A program made the translations under genes and the position numbers. The notes beneath the pieces are model-generated. The model worked only from the letters and a program-made list of their open reading frames with translations, ran no database searches and was not told the origin of the DNA. A DNA stretch of 64,000 nt from Helianthus annuus (Eukaryota; Streptophyta; Magnoliopsida; Asterales; Asteraceae): contig NC_035448.2 in NCBI RefSeq assembly GCF_002127325.2, positions 7,526,915 through 7,590,914 on the forward strand, given 5' to 3'. Below, in pieces: positions 53,907-64,000 of the stretch (within the stretch, counting starts at the first letter, position 1; each line of letters begins with the position of its first letter).

Positions 53907-56754
53907 GATGGCGGAATCATCGGGGCATGGCACTGAGCGAAACACATTGTCCAGAAGTTTCTACAACAACTATTAATACTATTCAGTTGAATGATACGTC
54001 CCATACCGTATCCCAAATAATACAATATATTATTACAGATAACAACTAGGCAAATATTCTGTTCCGACAACTCAGATTTAAATTAATAACATAAATATTG
54101 TTCAAATGCTCCTAAAGACCCGGTCGGACAAGATCTACAGACAACTATGCTCTAGACACTTGATCCTGACAGACAACTATTTGTTGGGGGCCTCTAAAGC
54201 TTTATTCTAGCCTTGCTTTCCTAGCAAGCAAACATCTTAAACACCTGTCACATACGTTAAAATAAAGTCAATACATAAATGTAAAGGTGAGCATACAAGT
54301 TTGATAATAGCATATAGAGTTCGAAATAGTTTACGCATAACCAGCACGTACACAGAGGAAAACGAAGCATGTTAATTATCGACATGGATCTATCGATACC
54401 AATGTCCGAGACAGTTCGCAATACATGTTTACCACCGTAATCCATGCAAGTAATTGTCCTTAACAACCCCCGTGTGAATGGGTGCTGAGTCCAAACTATA
54501 GTACTACGTCGTTAAGGCAGGTAGACAGCATTCCACGTGTAAACACAATCAACAAGCATTCATTTAGTAACGTAATACATGCATAACGGTTAGCGTTCAA
54601 ATAATTGAGTAGTGTGTTCGATTGTGATTTTGATAAGTAACGTATGTAACACCCAAAAGTGCTATAAGCAAAAAGGGATCGATTATACTCACAACGATTG
54701 ATTGATGGATTGAAGAGAGCGCTTGAGAGTAGGGTTAGCCTGAATAGTTCGATAGCATAACGATGAGCAACACGTAAAATGGAAACAAGTGATGAAGGGT
54801 CGAACAGCCTGGTCGATCGAACAGCAGGTTCGATCGGACGGGTTGTTCGTTCGGTTAGACAGTCCGTTCGGACAGTCTGTTCGATCGGCCGGTAGGCTCG
54901 ATCGGCTGGACTGTTCGAGTGGATTGTTTCTTCCTTTGAGTAAGATGTGTTTGTGTATGACGGTTTGACCTTTTGAAGTTTTCGTTGTAGTATTTGAGAA
55001 CACTGAAGTGTTCGTACCTTTCAGGTCGATCGATCGAACGGTCTGTTCGATCGGCCGGCTTAACCGATCGGTTAGACACTTCGTTTGTGAGTCCTCAGCT
55101 GGATGTCACCTGATCGATCGAACAGCATGTTCGATCGGGTGGCACTTCGTACTACTACGAGTTGTAATTTGATTAAGTGTTGAAGCATAGTATCTCATGA
55201 TCCGATGAGTAATGTTACCAAACCGCTCGTTCGATCGAACATCACCTCGTTCAATACCATACTTCATGAAATTGTCAAAGTGTGGGGCCATATGCTAGCC
55301 GATCGGCTGGCCTGGTCGATCGGCTGACATGTTCGATCGGTTGGGTTGTCCGTTCGGACAGCCTAACCGTTCGGCCAACATCCTGACCTGGTCGACCTGT
55401 TCGTCTAACACTTGACTGTTCTGATTATTTGACGTTATATTGAGGTAGTTTGACAACGAGTTGAATCATAACACTTCCATTCTTACTTGTTTCCCCCGCT
55501 CGGACAGGAATCACCCAATTCCGGCCGGTGAACTGTTCGGAACGATAGTTTGATGTTTAACCCGAAGTCGGTGATCCTCATAGATAGAATCCGAGCCTTG
55601 AACCACTCATCCACTAGAATGATTGGTGAGTCGGCTTAAGCTCCGTTTCTACCGGTTTGAAGGCATTGAGTGTAAAAGAGTTGAAAGAAAGTTGGAATTC
55701 CTTCTTTCAATCCTTCACATCAAGTAAATGTTTAGATCTTTGATAAATCTCAAATTGTTTATGTGGAAATCGGTTAGATCCGAGCTATTCATGGTGGATT
55801 GAGGCCAAAACATGATGTTCTTGAAGAACACCATGATGACATCATCCTAGAATACTTAGATCTTGATGATTTCACGGTTAGAAATCAAGATTTGAAAGAT
55901 AGAAAGGTGTAGGAGTGGGTATTGATCAAGAAAGTACAAGATTTAGGATGAAAACTTACCGGAATAGGAAGAAATCTGAGAAAAGATGAGGAGCACGAGC
56001 TGGTCGGTCAGAGAGTTTCCAAAAGTGGAAAGAATGACAATGACAGCCCTATTTATAGGCTCCAAAAGAGGAAAGGGCTGGCCGATCGGCCAGGCATCCC
56101 GATCGGACAGCCTGCTCGATCGGACAGTCCGTCCGATCGGCTGGGCTGTTCGATCGGCTGACAGCCTGATCGATCAACAGCCTGGTTCGAGTGTTCGGTA
56201 CGACGATTTTCGATATTTCGATTTCGATTGAAGATGATACGAATACGATAGAGTTTCCTATTCAAATTACTTTTAACCCCAACCACTATATCTAACATAA
56301 AATCATCTATATTTCACACTATCCTTACGTTACCATTCGACATAATTCGATTTCGTTTGCATTCGATTTGAGATTCGAGTTTCGATTCCGGTTTCGATTG
56401 ATTCGATTGAATACCACACAAAACATAAACTAAGCACGCACAGGTAACATATAAGGCACACACACAAGTATAATAACAACCAAAGTTCGCGTAATTCGAG
56501 ATTCGAGTTCGATTGATGATTGGATTAGCTTTATTATTGATTGATTAACTTTATCGCATTGTTACTTCCTACTATTCACAGTCGTAAGTCGGTTCGCGTC
56601 GATTAAACATTCGATTACTTCGATTTATTCTGATTAACAATACTTACTCCACATAATACAAATAAAACATAAAATCAACTAATTACAGTCAAAGAAGTCA
56701 AAGTTGACTTGGACTTTGACTTTGACTTGACATTCGAAAACACGGGGTATTACA
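53907..56754 (-). repeat. Right LTR of A, main part (5' LTR in element sense)
   Basis: It contains the uninterrupted C target (AAGTGTTGAAGC near 55178) and the extra segment at 56112-56164 absent from the other LTR. The minus-strand TATA box is at 56050-56059, with CGATCGG palindromes upstream at 56079-56165. Confidence 0.94.
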
Positions 56755-56857
56755 AATAGTTCTACAATTATTAAGTGGATAAGTATGAATTGATATCACT
56801 CAACCCTTTTTACCTAACTCCCCCCCCCCCCAATTAAAAAATCAAGATCCGCCACTG
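56755..56857. mobile_element. Right part of the split hAT-like element
   Basis: It starts with the AATAG duplication of A and ends C-rich, then AAGATCCGCCACTG, matching the terminus type that pairs with 14194. The stretch 56858-57205 that follows has no recognised feature. Confidence 0.45.
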
Positions 56858-57205
56858 GAGATTCATGAATGTGAAGAACAATTTGTATCTCGTTGAGGTG
56901 TTAGAGCATTCATATCCATTCCACCAGATTTTGTGAGAATGGTGTTAGGGCTCATGAATAGCCTAGTAGCAGGTAACGTAAATCATTGATGGGATCAGTT
57001 TTTAAAAATGATTTTTAAAAGTGCGGGATTTATAAGTTACAATAATAACCCCTGTGATCAAATATAATTAATTATAAAAATAGACCTTTTAGTTATTAAA
57101 GGACATATTAGTAAAAATAAAAAAAAAATTAAAAAGTTTAACATTAGTATTCAAACATTGTCACAAATTAAAATGTTACTACCTAATTTATAACAAAAAA
57201 AACTA

Positions 57206-57771
57206 GAGTTAACTTTCGTTTTGCTCCCTGTGGTTTGGTCATTTTAACGGTTTTACTCCAATAGTATAAAAATAGCCATTTTCCTCCCTGATCTTTCGAG
57301 TTTGTCATTAGTTTGCTCCCTGACTCTAACTCAGTAAAAACGTTCAATTAAAAGTAAGGGTATTTCAGTAGTTTACTCCCTGGCTCTAACTCAATTAAAA
57401 CGTTTAGTTAAAAGTCGCGGTATTCGTGGTCGGCAGGTGGTAGTTGCAGGTGGTGGAGGATGGTTGTGGATGGTGGTGGCCGGTAGAAAGAGTGGTTGGA
57501 AAGATGTAGGATCTGAAAAGAATTACTTATATACATGTAAATAAACAAGTTATAGGTTTATTTAGGTGAAAAGACTTACATGCTCTTGCTTTTATCTATA
57601 AAATTACCAAAATACCCTTCTAGTTAATGGATTTTTTTAGATGGAGTTAGAGGTGGGGAGCAAAATAACGATAAGTTAGAAAAATCAGGGAGAAAAATGA
57701 CTATTTTTTAAACTATTGGGGCAAAACCGTTAAAATAACCAATTCACAGGAAGCAAAATGGAAGTTAACTC
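57206..57771. mobile_element. Mutator-type palindromic MITE
   Basis: Ends GAGTTAACTTTCGTTTTGCT and its inverted counterpart, flanked by an exact 9-bp duplication AAAAAACTA (57197-57205 and 57772-57780). It ends about 150 bp before the NUP35 start codon, so it lies within the likely promoter or leader. Confidence 0.92.
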
Positions 57772-57914
57772 AAAAAACTATTAGTGACAAAAACAAAAGG
57801 AGCAAAGGTGTAATTTCTTCTTTAATTTAAGACAAACACAAAACCCCAGTTTTGAATCCCCAACGTTCCATCGTCTAGGGTTTTTGAATCCTCTTCGTCT
57901 TCTTCATCGATCGA

Positions 57915-57923
57915 ATGGTGTAA
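57915..57923 (+). promoter_or_regulatory. Minimal upstream ORF before NUP35
   Basis: ATG GTG TAA, ending one base before the NUP35 start codon at 57925. A ribosome that ends here sits on the main start, so it could lower or tune initiation. Whether it is in the mRNA depends on the transcription start. Confidence 0.35.
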
Positions 57924-57924
57924 A

Positions 57925-59696
57925 ATGAGCTCAACCACCCATAAAACACCCAATTCAACTAACAAACAATCATTATTCTTCAACGACATATCCACCCCCC
58001 TCACTAACCGTCGTACCACAACCCCCGCCCAACCCACTCCCCTATGGCGCCAAAACTTTGCCACCTCAGACCTCCCACCACCCCCTATCTTCACTCTCCA
58101 AGACCGCTCCGATTTCTCACCGGATTCCGCCTTCCAAGACTTCCGGGTCGGGTCACCCGTACATAATTATTCAAACCCTAGTCCTGTTGTCACTTCTGCA
58201 GCTTGGAAGAATGAGGGTGATGATAAAGAAAAGACTCTGGGTTCGGGTCCAGGTTTGGGCTCGGGTTTAGGTTCGGGTCCGGGTTTGGGCTCGGGTTTAG
58301 GTTCGGGTCTGGGTTTGGGCTCGGGTTTAGGTTCGGGTCCGGGTTTGGGTTCAGATTCGGGTTTGGGCTCGGGCTTAGGTTCGGGGTCGGGTGTGGGGTC
58401 TCCAGTGGATGGTGTTGTTCAGCGGCGGCAGCCGGGGGTGTTGCTGACATTGCCGGCGCCTAGGGAGGTTGTGAGACTGGAGGTTGAGGGGAATGCGGTG
58501 GCGGCGGTGGGTTCGGTTGATGAAGAAGAAGAATGGGTCACTGTTTATGGGTAATTCTGTTATGCATTGTTTGTTATTATATAGATAGCTGACATTGAAA
58601 CATGAATACATGATTAAGTGGTTAGTTATATGCTTGTTAGTTGTTACATTCATAGTTGTCACTTGTCAATAGCGATCGCTATAGTGCGTTATGTAGCGTA
58701 TAGGTATAGGTCGCTAAGTAGGGTTGTAGCGATGGATATATAGAATAGCGACACTGTATCTTTTTTTAATATAAATAGTAAATATAGCTATCAAATAACT
58801 GGATTTTAGGTTTTTGTTAAATATACATGTAAAATAGCATTATATAATATGTAGCGTATAGGTATAGGTCACTGTTAGGGTTGTAGCGAGAATAGCTAAT
58901 AGCGACACTTTTTTTTTAATATAAATAGCAATTAAATATAGCTATAAAATAGCTGGATTCTAGGTTTTTGTTAAATATACTTGTAAAATAGCATATATAC
59001 GAGGGTATTTTGATATAATATACATATAAAAAATTTAGAACATTTTTTTCTAGTGTATTGCTATTTATAAAATAGCCGTCTGCTGTTTATCGCTATTCGC
59101 TATGTAGCATATGGGTATCTTATCGCTATTTGTCGCTATTCGCCATTAACAATTATGGTGCATTTGCAGGTTTTCACCCGCGGATACAAGTTTAGTTCTT
59201 CGGGAGTTTGAAAAATGTGGTGTGATTCTTAAGCATGTCCCCGGTCCAAGAGAGTCTAACTGGATGCACGTTCTTTATCAGGTAATTTCTGCGTTCGTTA
59301 GTTATAAGGGTCATCTTGATGCGTGGCGTTCTTATACTTTATTTAGGATTAGGAATTCGATGATGACGAAAATTCGAAACTTTATTTTTTATTACACAGA
59401 GTCGTTTTGATGCTCAAAAAGCTCTTAGCAAGAACGGCATGCAACTAAATGGAGCCCTAATAATTGGAGTGAAACCCGTGGATCCAATGCAACGCCAATC
59501 ACTTAGTGATAGACTGCATAATCAAGGATTCATGCCAATACCACCGCCCACCACCACCCGAAAAACAGACCCAATTTCTTTCAATGCATCTACTCAGGTT
59601 CACAGTCAAAATGGCGCCCCGAATGCTGGCGGAACCATAGCAATCCCTGCAAAATCAATGGTCTCCAAAGTTGTGGATTTGATGTTTGGTTCATAG
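57925..59696 (+). CDS. NUP35: NUP35 nucleoporin (MPPN/Nup53 family)
   Basis: Exons 57925-58550, 59170-59281 and 59400-59696 with GT-AG borders encode 344 residues. The N-terminus is disordered ([38 protein letters not shown]). Residues of about 105-159 are a long Gly-Ser-Leu repeat. The RRM-like MPPN domain covers about 203-275 ([47 protein letters not shown]). The last residues ([15 protein letters not shown]) form the C-terminal amphipathic helix that binds the pore membrane in this family. NUP35 links inner-ring and membrane parts of the nuclear pore. Intron 1 (619 bp) holds an hAT-like repeat; intron 2 is 118 bp. The ATG is the first in-frame one, preceded by a 3-codon upstream ORF. Confidence 0.95.
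58237..58402 (+). repeat. In-frame Gly-Ser-Leu minisatellite in NUP35 exon 1
   Basis: Multiple units of GGGTTCGGGT(C/T)TGGG type, in frame, encode [12 protein letters not shown] repeats. It is not a normal part of the MPPN domain. Confidence 0.9.
58651..59157. mobile_element. hAT-like repeat in NUP35 intron 1
   Basis: The ends CATAGTTGTC and CAATTATG are inverted. Subterminal CGCTATAGCG-like motifs are dense, and a block with GTAGCGTATAGGTATAGGTC is directly duplicated (about 58696 and 58853). An 8-bp duplication is not exact. The right end is 12 bp from the splice acceptor. Confidence 0.55.
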
Positions 59697-59914
59697 ACAT
59701 CTTTAAGTTTGCATTGGTTTTTTGGGTATTTTTTGAGTAACATGCTGTGAGAACCATTAAAAAATTAATGTATGAAATCAGCAATTGTAATGTTGTCCAA
59801 ATTTATCTGAGATTTGTATGATGCATCATATGGTGAAATGATGTTTAGATGAACATGATTTACAACAAATTGTAGGAAGATACCCTTTGGGTTTAGTTAG
59901 CGATTCAAACAATA

Positions 59915-60222
59915 TGAGGCGAGCCTGAGCTCGACCAGTCTTGAGCTCGAGCTCAATTAGCATATAAGACTATAAGAGCTCGAGTTCGGCTCGTTGGTAG
60001 TTTCTCAAGCTTAAGCTCTGCTCGGGCTCAACTCGTTTATTATCTATTAGTTACCATATTAAATAAAATTAATATAAATAATACACTTGTTTAGGCTTGC
60101 GAGCTCTATAGGTGAAGCTCGTGCTCGTTTACTAAACAAGCTTATTTTTAGGTCCGGGCTCGGCTCGTAAACAAGTTTAAATAAGCTCGACACGACTCAT
60201 TTACTAAACAACTTTAAATAAG
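59915..60222. mobile_element. Degenerate copy of the GGCTCG hAT-like repeat
   Basis: Same GAGCTCGAGCTC and AATAAATAATACACTTGTTTAG type blocks as at 3907-4394, with worn ends. Confidence 0.55.
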
Positions 60223-60225
60223 TCT

Positions 60226-60522
60226 GTAGTGCGATTTGCGATTGGTCTAGCAACCATAAAAAATAATTTTATGATTTGATATTCGCGATTTTATGACTTG
60301 ATACTGCGCTGATTTGAATAAAGGGCCTAGAGCTCCTGATCTCGCGAAAATCACCATCGTGTTCAAACAAATCTACAACTAGTTGTCTTGGTCCTACTTT
60401 CAGGTTTTTCAAGATCCTTTTATAGTTATTGGGCCTTTTTATAGTTATTGGGCCTTACTCTGCTTTATTGGACCATAAAATTATTTTTTTATGGTTACTG
60501 ATTAATCGCAAATCGCACAGGC
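60226..60522. mobile_element. MITE with TGCGATTTGCGATT termini
   Basis: The inverted arms share GTGCGATTTGCGATT and AACCATAAAAAATAATTTTA, separated by a unique centre with a duplicated TTATAGTTATTGGGCC. Non-coding. Confidence 0.6.
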
Positions 60523-60747
60523 AACAATCGATTACCCACTGTTTCTCCCCCATCGACAGAGGATGCATAATTGCATTCAAGAAAAAAGAGACCAGGTAGC
60601 TTATGTAATATATGAAAAAAAATAAAAAAATTGGAGGCCCTTATTTTTTGGTGGCTCTAGGCCTTTGCCTAGAATGCTAAGCCTATCGGTCCGGCCCTCC
60701 GCAAATATGAATCTTCTTCATTACTTTTTAATTGCTTTGCTAGATAT

Positions 60748-60902
60748 CAGGGGCGGATCTAGGTGAAGCCAAGGGTGGGCGGCGTACCTCTTGAAAAAAA
60801 AATATAGTGTATTTTTTAGGCAAAAATCCGACCGCACCCCCTGAAAATATGCTTGAACCACTCATCCGCATCCCTAACAAATAATTTATGGGTTCGCCAC
60901 TA
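60748..60902. mobile_element. Short hAT-like MITE
   Basis: Left end CAGGGGCGGATCTAGG and right end GGGTTCGCCACTA resemble widespread plant hAT termini. No clear target duplication. Confidence 0.5.
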
Positions 60903-61314
60903 ATGCTACATTTGAAAGTCGATGTGACCTCGTGGCAGATTCAAGAACTTTTTCCAATGGGTTCGTTTTAATAGATTCTTGTTAATTTTTTTATTACTTT
61001 TTTTTTCAAACTAAGTGGGTCCATGTGAACCCACAAATATGGTTGGATCCTGGTGACACCTTCCTATAATTTGCTTCCCTTTGTTTGAGTTAAGGTGTTG
61101 TTTGCTATTGAACATGTTATAACCCATACCACTTGAACAACTTTGTTGTGGTCCAATTTAAGCTTTAAAAATGGTCTTGTAATATTTAGACAAAAACAAA
61201 ATGATCATATCATACAATTTAATTTTCTTTAATAACTTGTATTTGTTAACATTTTTTAAGCCCGGATACGCAAGTGTGTTTAACTTATTTTTTGACATTT
61301 TGGTATAACTTTTG
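60903..61314. other. Intergenic stretch, no gene seen
   Basis: AT-rich, with no reading frame or RNA gene that I can support. Confidence 0.5.
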
Positions 61315-61763
61315 TGTTGGTGCAGTTGTCTGTCGACTACATCTTCGTTCGAGTCTTAGGTTAGGGCTGATTGTATCATGCACGGAAATCGAGAAATCAT
61401 GTTTTAATCATGGTTTCGCTTATATGTCATAGAGATAGGTTTCGCTCATAGGGTAACTTGTAGTTTCGCTTATCTGTACACCGGGTAGTTTCGCTCATAT
61501 GGACATGTGGTCCTTGGAGCGAAACCTCAACCCTATATAAAGGATCTCATGAGCGAAACTAGATAGTAGTGAGGTTGAGGTCTTGTATGGTACGGCGAAG
61601 CCCTGCCAAATTGTCTCCAGCACTTGTATATTGTTAGCAGATCAATAAAAGAGACGTTAAATAGTGAAATCAAGCTAAACAAAGACTGAATCAATGAATT
61701 CCGTCTCTGATTCAGTCTGAGCACTCTTCTGATCGACTCGTTAGGTCGTCTAACGTTCCTACA
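61315..61763 (+). mobile_element. Solo LTR, Copia-like
   Basis: TGTTGGTGCAG...CGTTCCTACA, 449 bp, flanked by an exact TTTTG duplication (61310-61314 and 61764-61768). It contains a TATA box (CTATATAAAGG near 61530), an AATAAAAG polyadenylation-like signal near 61643 and repeated GTTTCGCTCATA/GTTTCGCTTAT motifs upstream. The internal region has been lost by recombination between LTRs. The Copia assignment comes from length and the TGTTGG start and is tentative. Confidence 0.82.
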
Positions 61764-61768
61764 TTTTG

Positions 61769-62298
61769 TAGAAAACAACATTGTTATCAAACCGTACCAG
61801 TGTTATAACGAACCAAACCGATACCAGCCGAAGCCTTATTCTTATCACATTGTGGGTTGGGATTCCATTAGTAAAAGTTACAATTCTCATGCTAAAATGT
61901 AAGCTTTGCTCTCTGTGCCCACATTGTCAAATGCGTCAATTTCATGTCACACTCAATAGTCCTATGGACACCCTTGCATAACTTTTGTGTTTGTTTTTAC
62001 CTTCCATCTATATGCTTTTTTTTTTTTTTTTTGTATAAAATTAAATAAATTGTTATATTTTTTCCGTGAGTCATTATTGTGTTTAAATCATTCGATTTTT
62101 GCATATTTTAATAGTGAGATAACATAATGATATGTTATTATCTTAGCTATTTGATTATTTTAAAATAGTACATTAACATACTCAATAACACAAAATGTCA
62201 AATAATAGAAAATATTTACACATCATCATATTAAATTAACAATTTTTCATTGTCAAATCTGTCACGTTCTATTATCAGTTTTCTCTTTATTTCCTTTA
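61769..62298. other. Intergenic stretch, no gene seen
   Basis: It contains a T homopolymer near 62015-62032 and AT-rich sequence. The short open frame around 61781-61981 has no recognisable domain. Confidence 0.45.
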
Positions 62299-63069
62299 GA
62301 GTTAAATGTCATTTTAGTCAATCTGATTTAAGTCATTTTGCTAATTTAGTTCAAATGTTTCATTTTTCGTCCGTGAGTCAAAAAAGGTTTCACTGTTGCC
62401 ATTTTGCCATTTTAGTCCACTTGGTTAACTTCATCAATTTTTTCTGTTAACGAAAAGGGCAATTCTGTCATTTTATATGTAATTTTATTAACTAGAAGGG
62501 CAATTCAGCCATATAAAATGACCGAATTGCCCTTCTCGTTAACAGAAAAAAATGGATGAAGTTAACCTAGTGCACTAAAATGGCAAAGATGAAACCTTTT
62601 TGAACCCACAGACGAAAAATGAAACCTTTGTACTAAACTTGCAAAGATGACCCAAACCATATGGACTAAAATAACATTTAGAGTTAAATGCCATTTTAGT
62701 CCTTGTGGTTTTGGCCATTTTGCTAGTTTAGTCCAAAGGTTTCATTTTTAACCCGTGGGTCCAAAAAGGTTTCACAGTTGCCATTTTAGTCCACTTGGTT
62801 AACTTCATCCATTTTTTCTGTTAACGAGAAGGCCAATTTGGTCATTTTGTATGTAATTCTGTTAACTAAAAGGGCAATTCAGCCATATAAAATGACCGAA
62901 TTGGCCTTCTCGTTAACAGAAAAAATGGATGAAGTTAACCAAGTGGACTAAAATGGCAACTGTGAAACATTTTTGAACCCACAGGTTAAAAATGAAACCT
63001 TTGGACTAAACTGGCAAAATAGCCCAAACCACAAGGACTAAAATGACATTTAACTCTAACATTTAACTC
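62299..63069. mobile_element. Mutator-type palindromic MITE interrupted by a sister copy
   Basis: Starts GAGTTAAATGTCATTTTAGT and ends ACTC at 63069. Flanking 9-mers TTTCCTTTA and TCTCCTTTA match at 8 of 9. A close relative (62681-63056) inserted 4 bp inside its right end. Confidence 0.85.
62681..63056. mobile_element. Sister MITE nested at the end of the first
   Basis: A 376-bp palindrome with ends GAGTTAAATGCCATTTTAGT and its inverse, flanked by an exact 9-bp TAACATTTA duplication (62672-62680, 63057-63065). Confidence 0.92.
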
Positions 63070-63233
63070 TCTCCTTTATTTATAAAACCTTCAAGAAAAA
63101 ATGAGTTGTATGAAAATCGACCCCAAATAAAACAAAACGAAGAAACTCAATAGAGAATAACACGTAAGAGGTCTAAACCTTGTTGGATTTTTATATATAA
63201 AATCTGAGACTTTTTTAGAAACATAACTACTTG

Positions 63234-63497
63234 GGGTTGTTTGGCAACTTCTAAATGGTTAAGTGCTGAACCAGTAAGATGTCTGAACCATTAAGAGTCA
63301 GTATAATGTTTAACCGAGACAAATATTTGACCAATTCAGATTAGAAGTCTTAATCATTCAGACTCAGTATAATGCTTAATCATTCAGAGACAAATTAGTG
63401 TCTGAACCATTCAGACATTTGCTCGCAAAACAAACAATCTGAGCCATTAAATGTTAAACTAGTAAAAGATCTGAACCATTAAACAAACAATCCCTAA
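63234..63497. repeat. Element with repeated TCTGAACCATTAAG motif
   Basis: At least six variants of TCTGAACCATTAAG lie between ends GGGGTTGTTTGG and AAACAAACAATCCC, which are roughly inverted. It is probably a small DNA transposon; the boundary is approximate. Confidence 0.5.
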
Positions 63498-63535
63498 CCC
63501 ATTACTAGTTACATTTTTAATGAAAAAGAGTGTTA

Positions 63536-63847
63536 GGGTGTAAGGGGCACCTTTGGTGACCCCATTCACCTAAGGGGAACACCGCCGCCATCACTTAGGT
63601 GAGTGGTTTGGGGGAGTGAAATCGGTGGGAAGTCACCGAAGAGAGGGAGGAGAGAGGGAGGAGTGGACCAATGAAAAGTTTTTTTTTTTTTTGTTTTTTT
63701 TAATAAAAAACCAAGTCACCTAAGAGGGGAGTGCCGCCATCAATTTAGAGTGTTAGGGGAGTTTAAGAGGAGAGTTGACGTGGCACACGAGGATTAGTTA
63801 TGCGTAAGAAAGGGGACTACCCTCTTAAAGGAGTGCCCCTTACACCC
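63536..63847. mobile_element. PIF/Harbinger-like MITE
   Basis: Terminal repeat GGGTGTAAGGGGCAC, inverted at the right end with one mismatch, flanked by TTA (63533-63535, 63848-63850). Length 312 bp, non-coding. Confidence 0.88.
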
Positions 63848-64000
63848 TTATGATGAACCCGATAACGTTCCGCTAGTGTGTTCGAACTAGAAAGAAGTTA
63901 GTTAGAAAGGGGGCAAAACTAAAAAGATTTATACCTCTAGGAGACAAAAGTCCAAAGTCTTTGGAAATGTGTGTATATTTATAAAAGAAATTGAAAATAA

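Larger units (their letters stand above)
15444..56754 (-). mobile_element. Ty3/gypsy retrotransposon A (Tekay/Del type) with nested insertions
   Basis: It is bounded by AATAG duplications at 15439-15443 and 56755-56759. LTRs start TGTCACACCCC and end GGGGTGTTACA or GGGGTATTACA. The left LTR is interrupted by element C, and the right LTR by element B only 15 bp from its edge. Without the insertions the element would be about 11.4 kb. The initiator-Met tRNA primer site (minus TGGTATCAGAGCC) lies at 41481-41493, and the polypurine tract AAGGGGAGGC lies next to the left LTR. Confidence 0.95.

Noticed and set aside
61533..61790. 85-codon minus-strand open frame
   Set aside because: Falls within the solo LTR, opposite to its promoter, and has no domain.

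Overview
The window looks like a nuclear segment of a dicot plant genome. The genes have short GT-AG introns. The intergenic space is dominated by Ty3/gypsy retrotransposons with 3-4 kb LTRs and by many small DNA-transposon derivatives. An extra Arg/Gly- and Pro-rich reading frame ahead of gag in one retrotransposon resembles uncharacterised proteins I remember from daisy-family (Asteraceae) genomes, so Asteraceae is my best guess. That is inference, not proof.

Host genes. On the minus strand from the left edge to 6219 lies most of FTSHI2 (EMB2083), the catalytically dead chloroplast FtsH-like AAA protein; its last exon(s) fall outside the window. At 9615-11366 (minus) there is a complete three-exon CASP-like membrane protein of the CASPL3A type. 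At 13359-13877 (plus) there is a small three-exon gene of unknown function. At 57925-59696 (plus) there is a complete NUP35 nucleoporin gene (MPPN domain). A broken F-box gene sits at 8542-9053. From memory, FTSHI2, CASPL3A and NUP35 are also consecutive in Arabidopsis (At3g16290, At3g16300, At3g16310), so this looks like an ancestral gene block stretched by transposons.

Transposon nest, 14194-56857. An hAT-like element is split by two insertions: a PIF/Harbinger-like element (14471-15422, TSD TAA) and retrotransposon A (15444-56754, minus, TSD AATAG). Inside A's left LTR sits retrotransposon C (16734-34202, plus, TSD GTGTT), which carries a truncated fourth element D (from 22806) inside its gag. 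Inside A's right LTR sits retrotransposon B (41512-53901, minus, TSD CAACC). A, B and C encode Gag, protease, RT, RNase H, integrase and a C-terminal chromodomain-like segment, which fits the Tekay/Del group of chromoviruses. By eye the LTR pairs differ by about 1.7% (A), 1.2% (C) and 0.3% (B), which agrees with the nesting order.

Small elements. Long-inverted-repeat Mutator-type MITEs with 9-bp duplications lie at 526, 2428, 7558, 57206 and 62299, two of them carrying a second relative inside. PIF/Harbinger MITEs with 3-bp TAA or TTA duplications lie at 6628, 11757, 14471 and 63536. hAT-type elements lie in introns and spacers, and a solo LTR with a 5-bp duplication lies at 61315-61763. Most larger introns of FTSHI2, CASPL3A and NUP35 hold one or more of these. 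I saw no tRNA, rRNA or CRISPR array.
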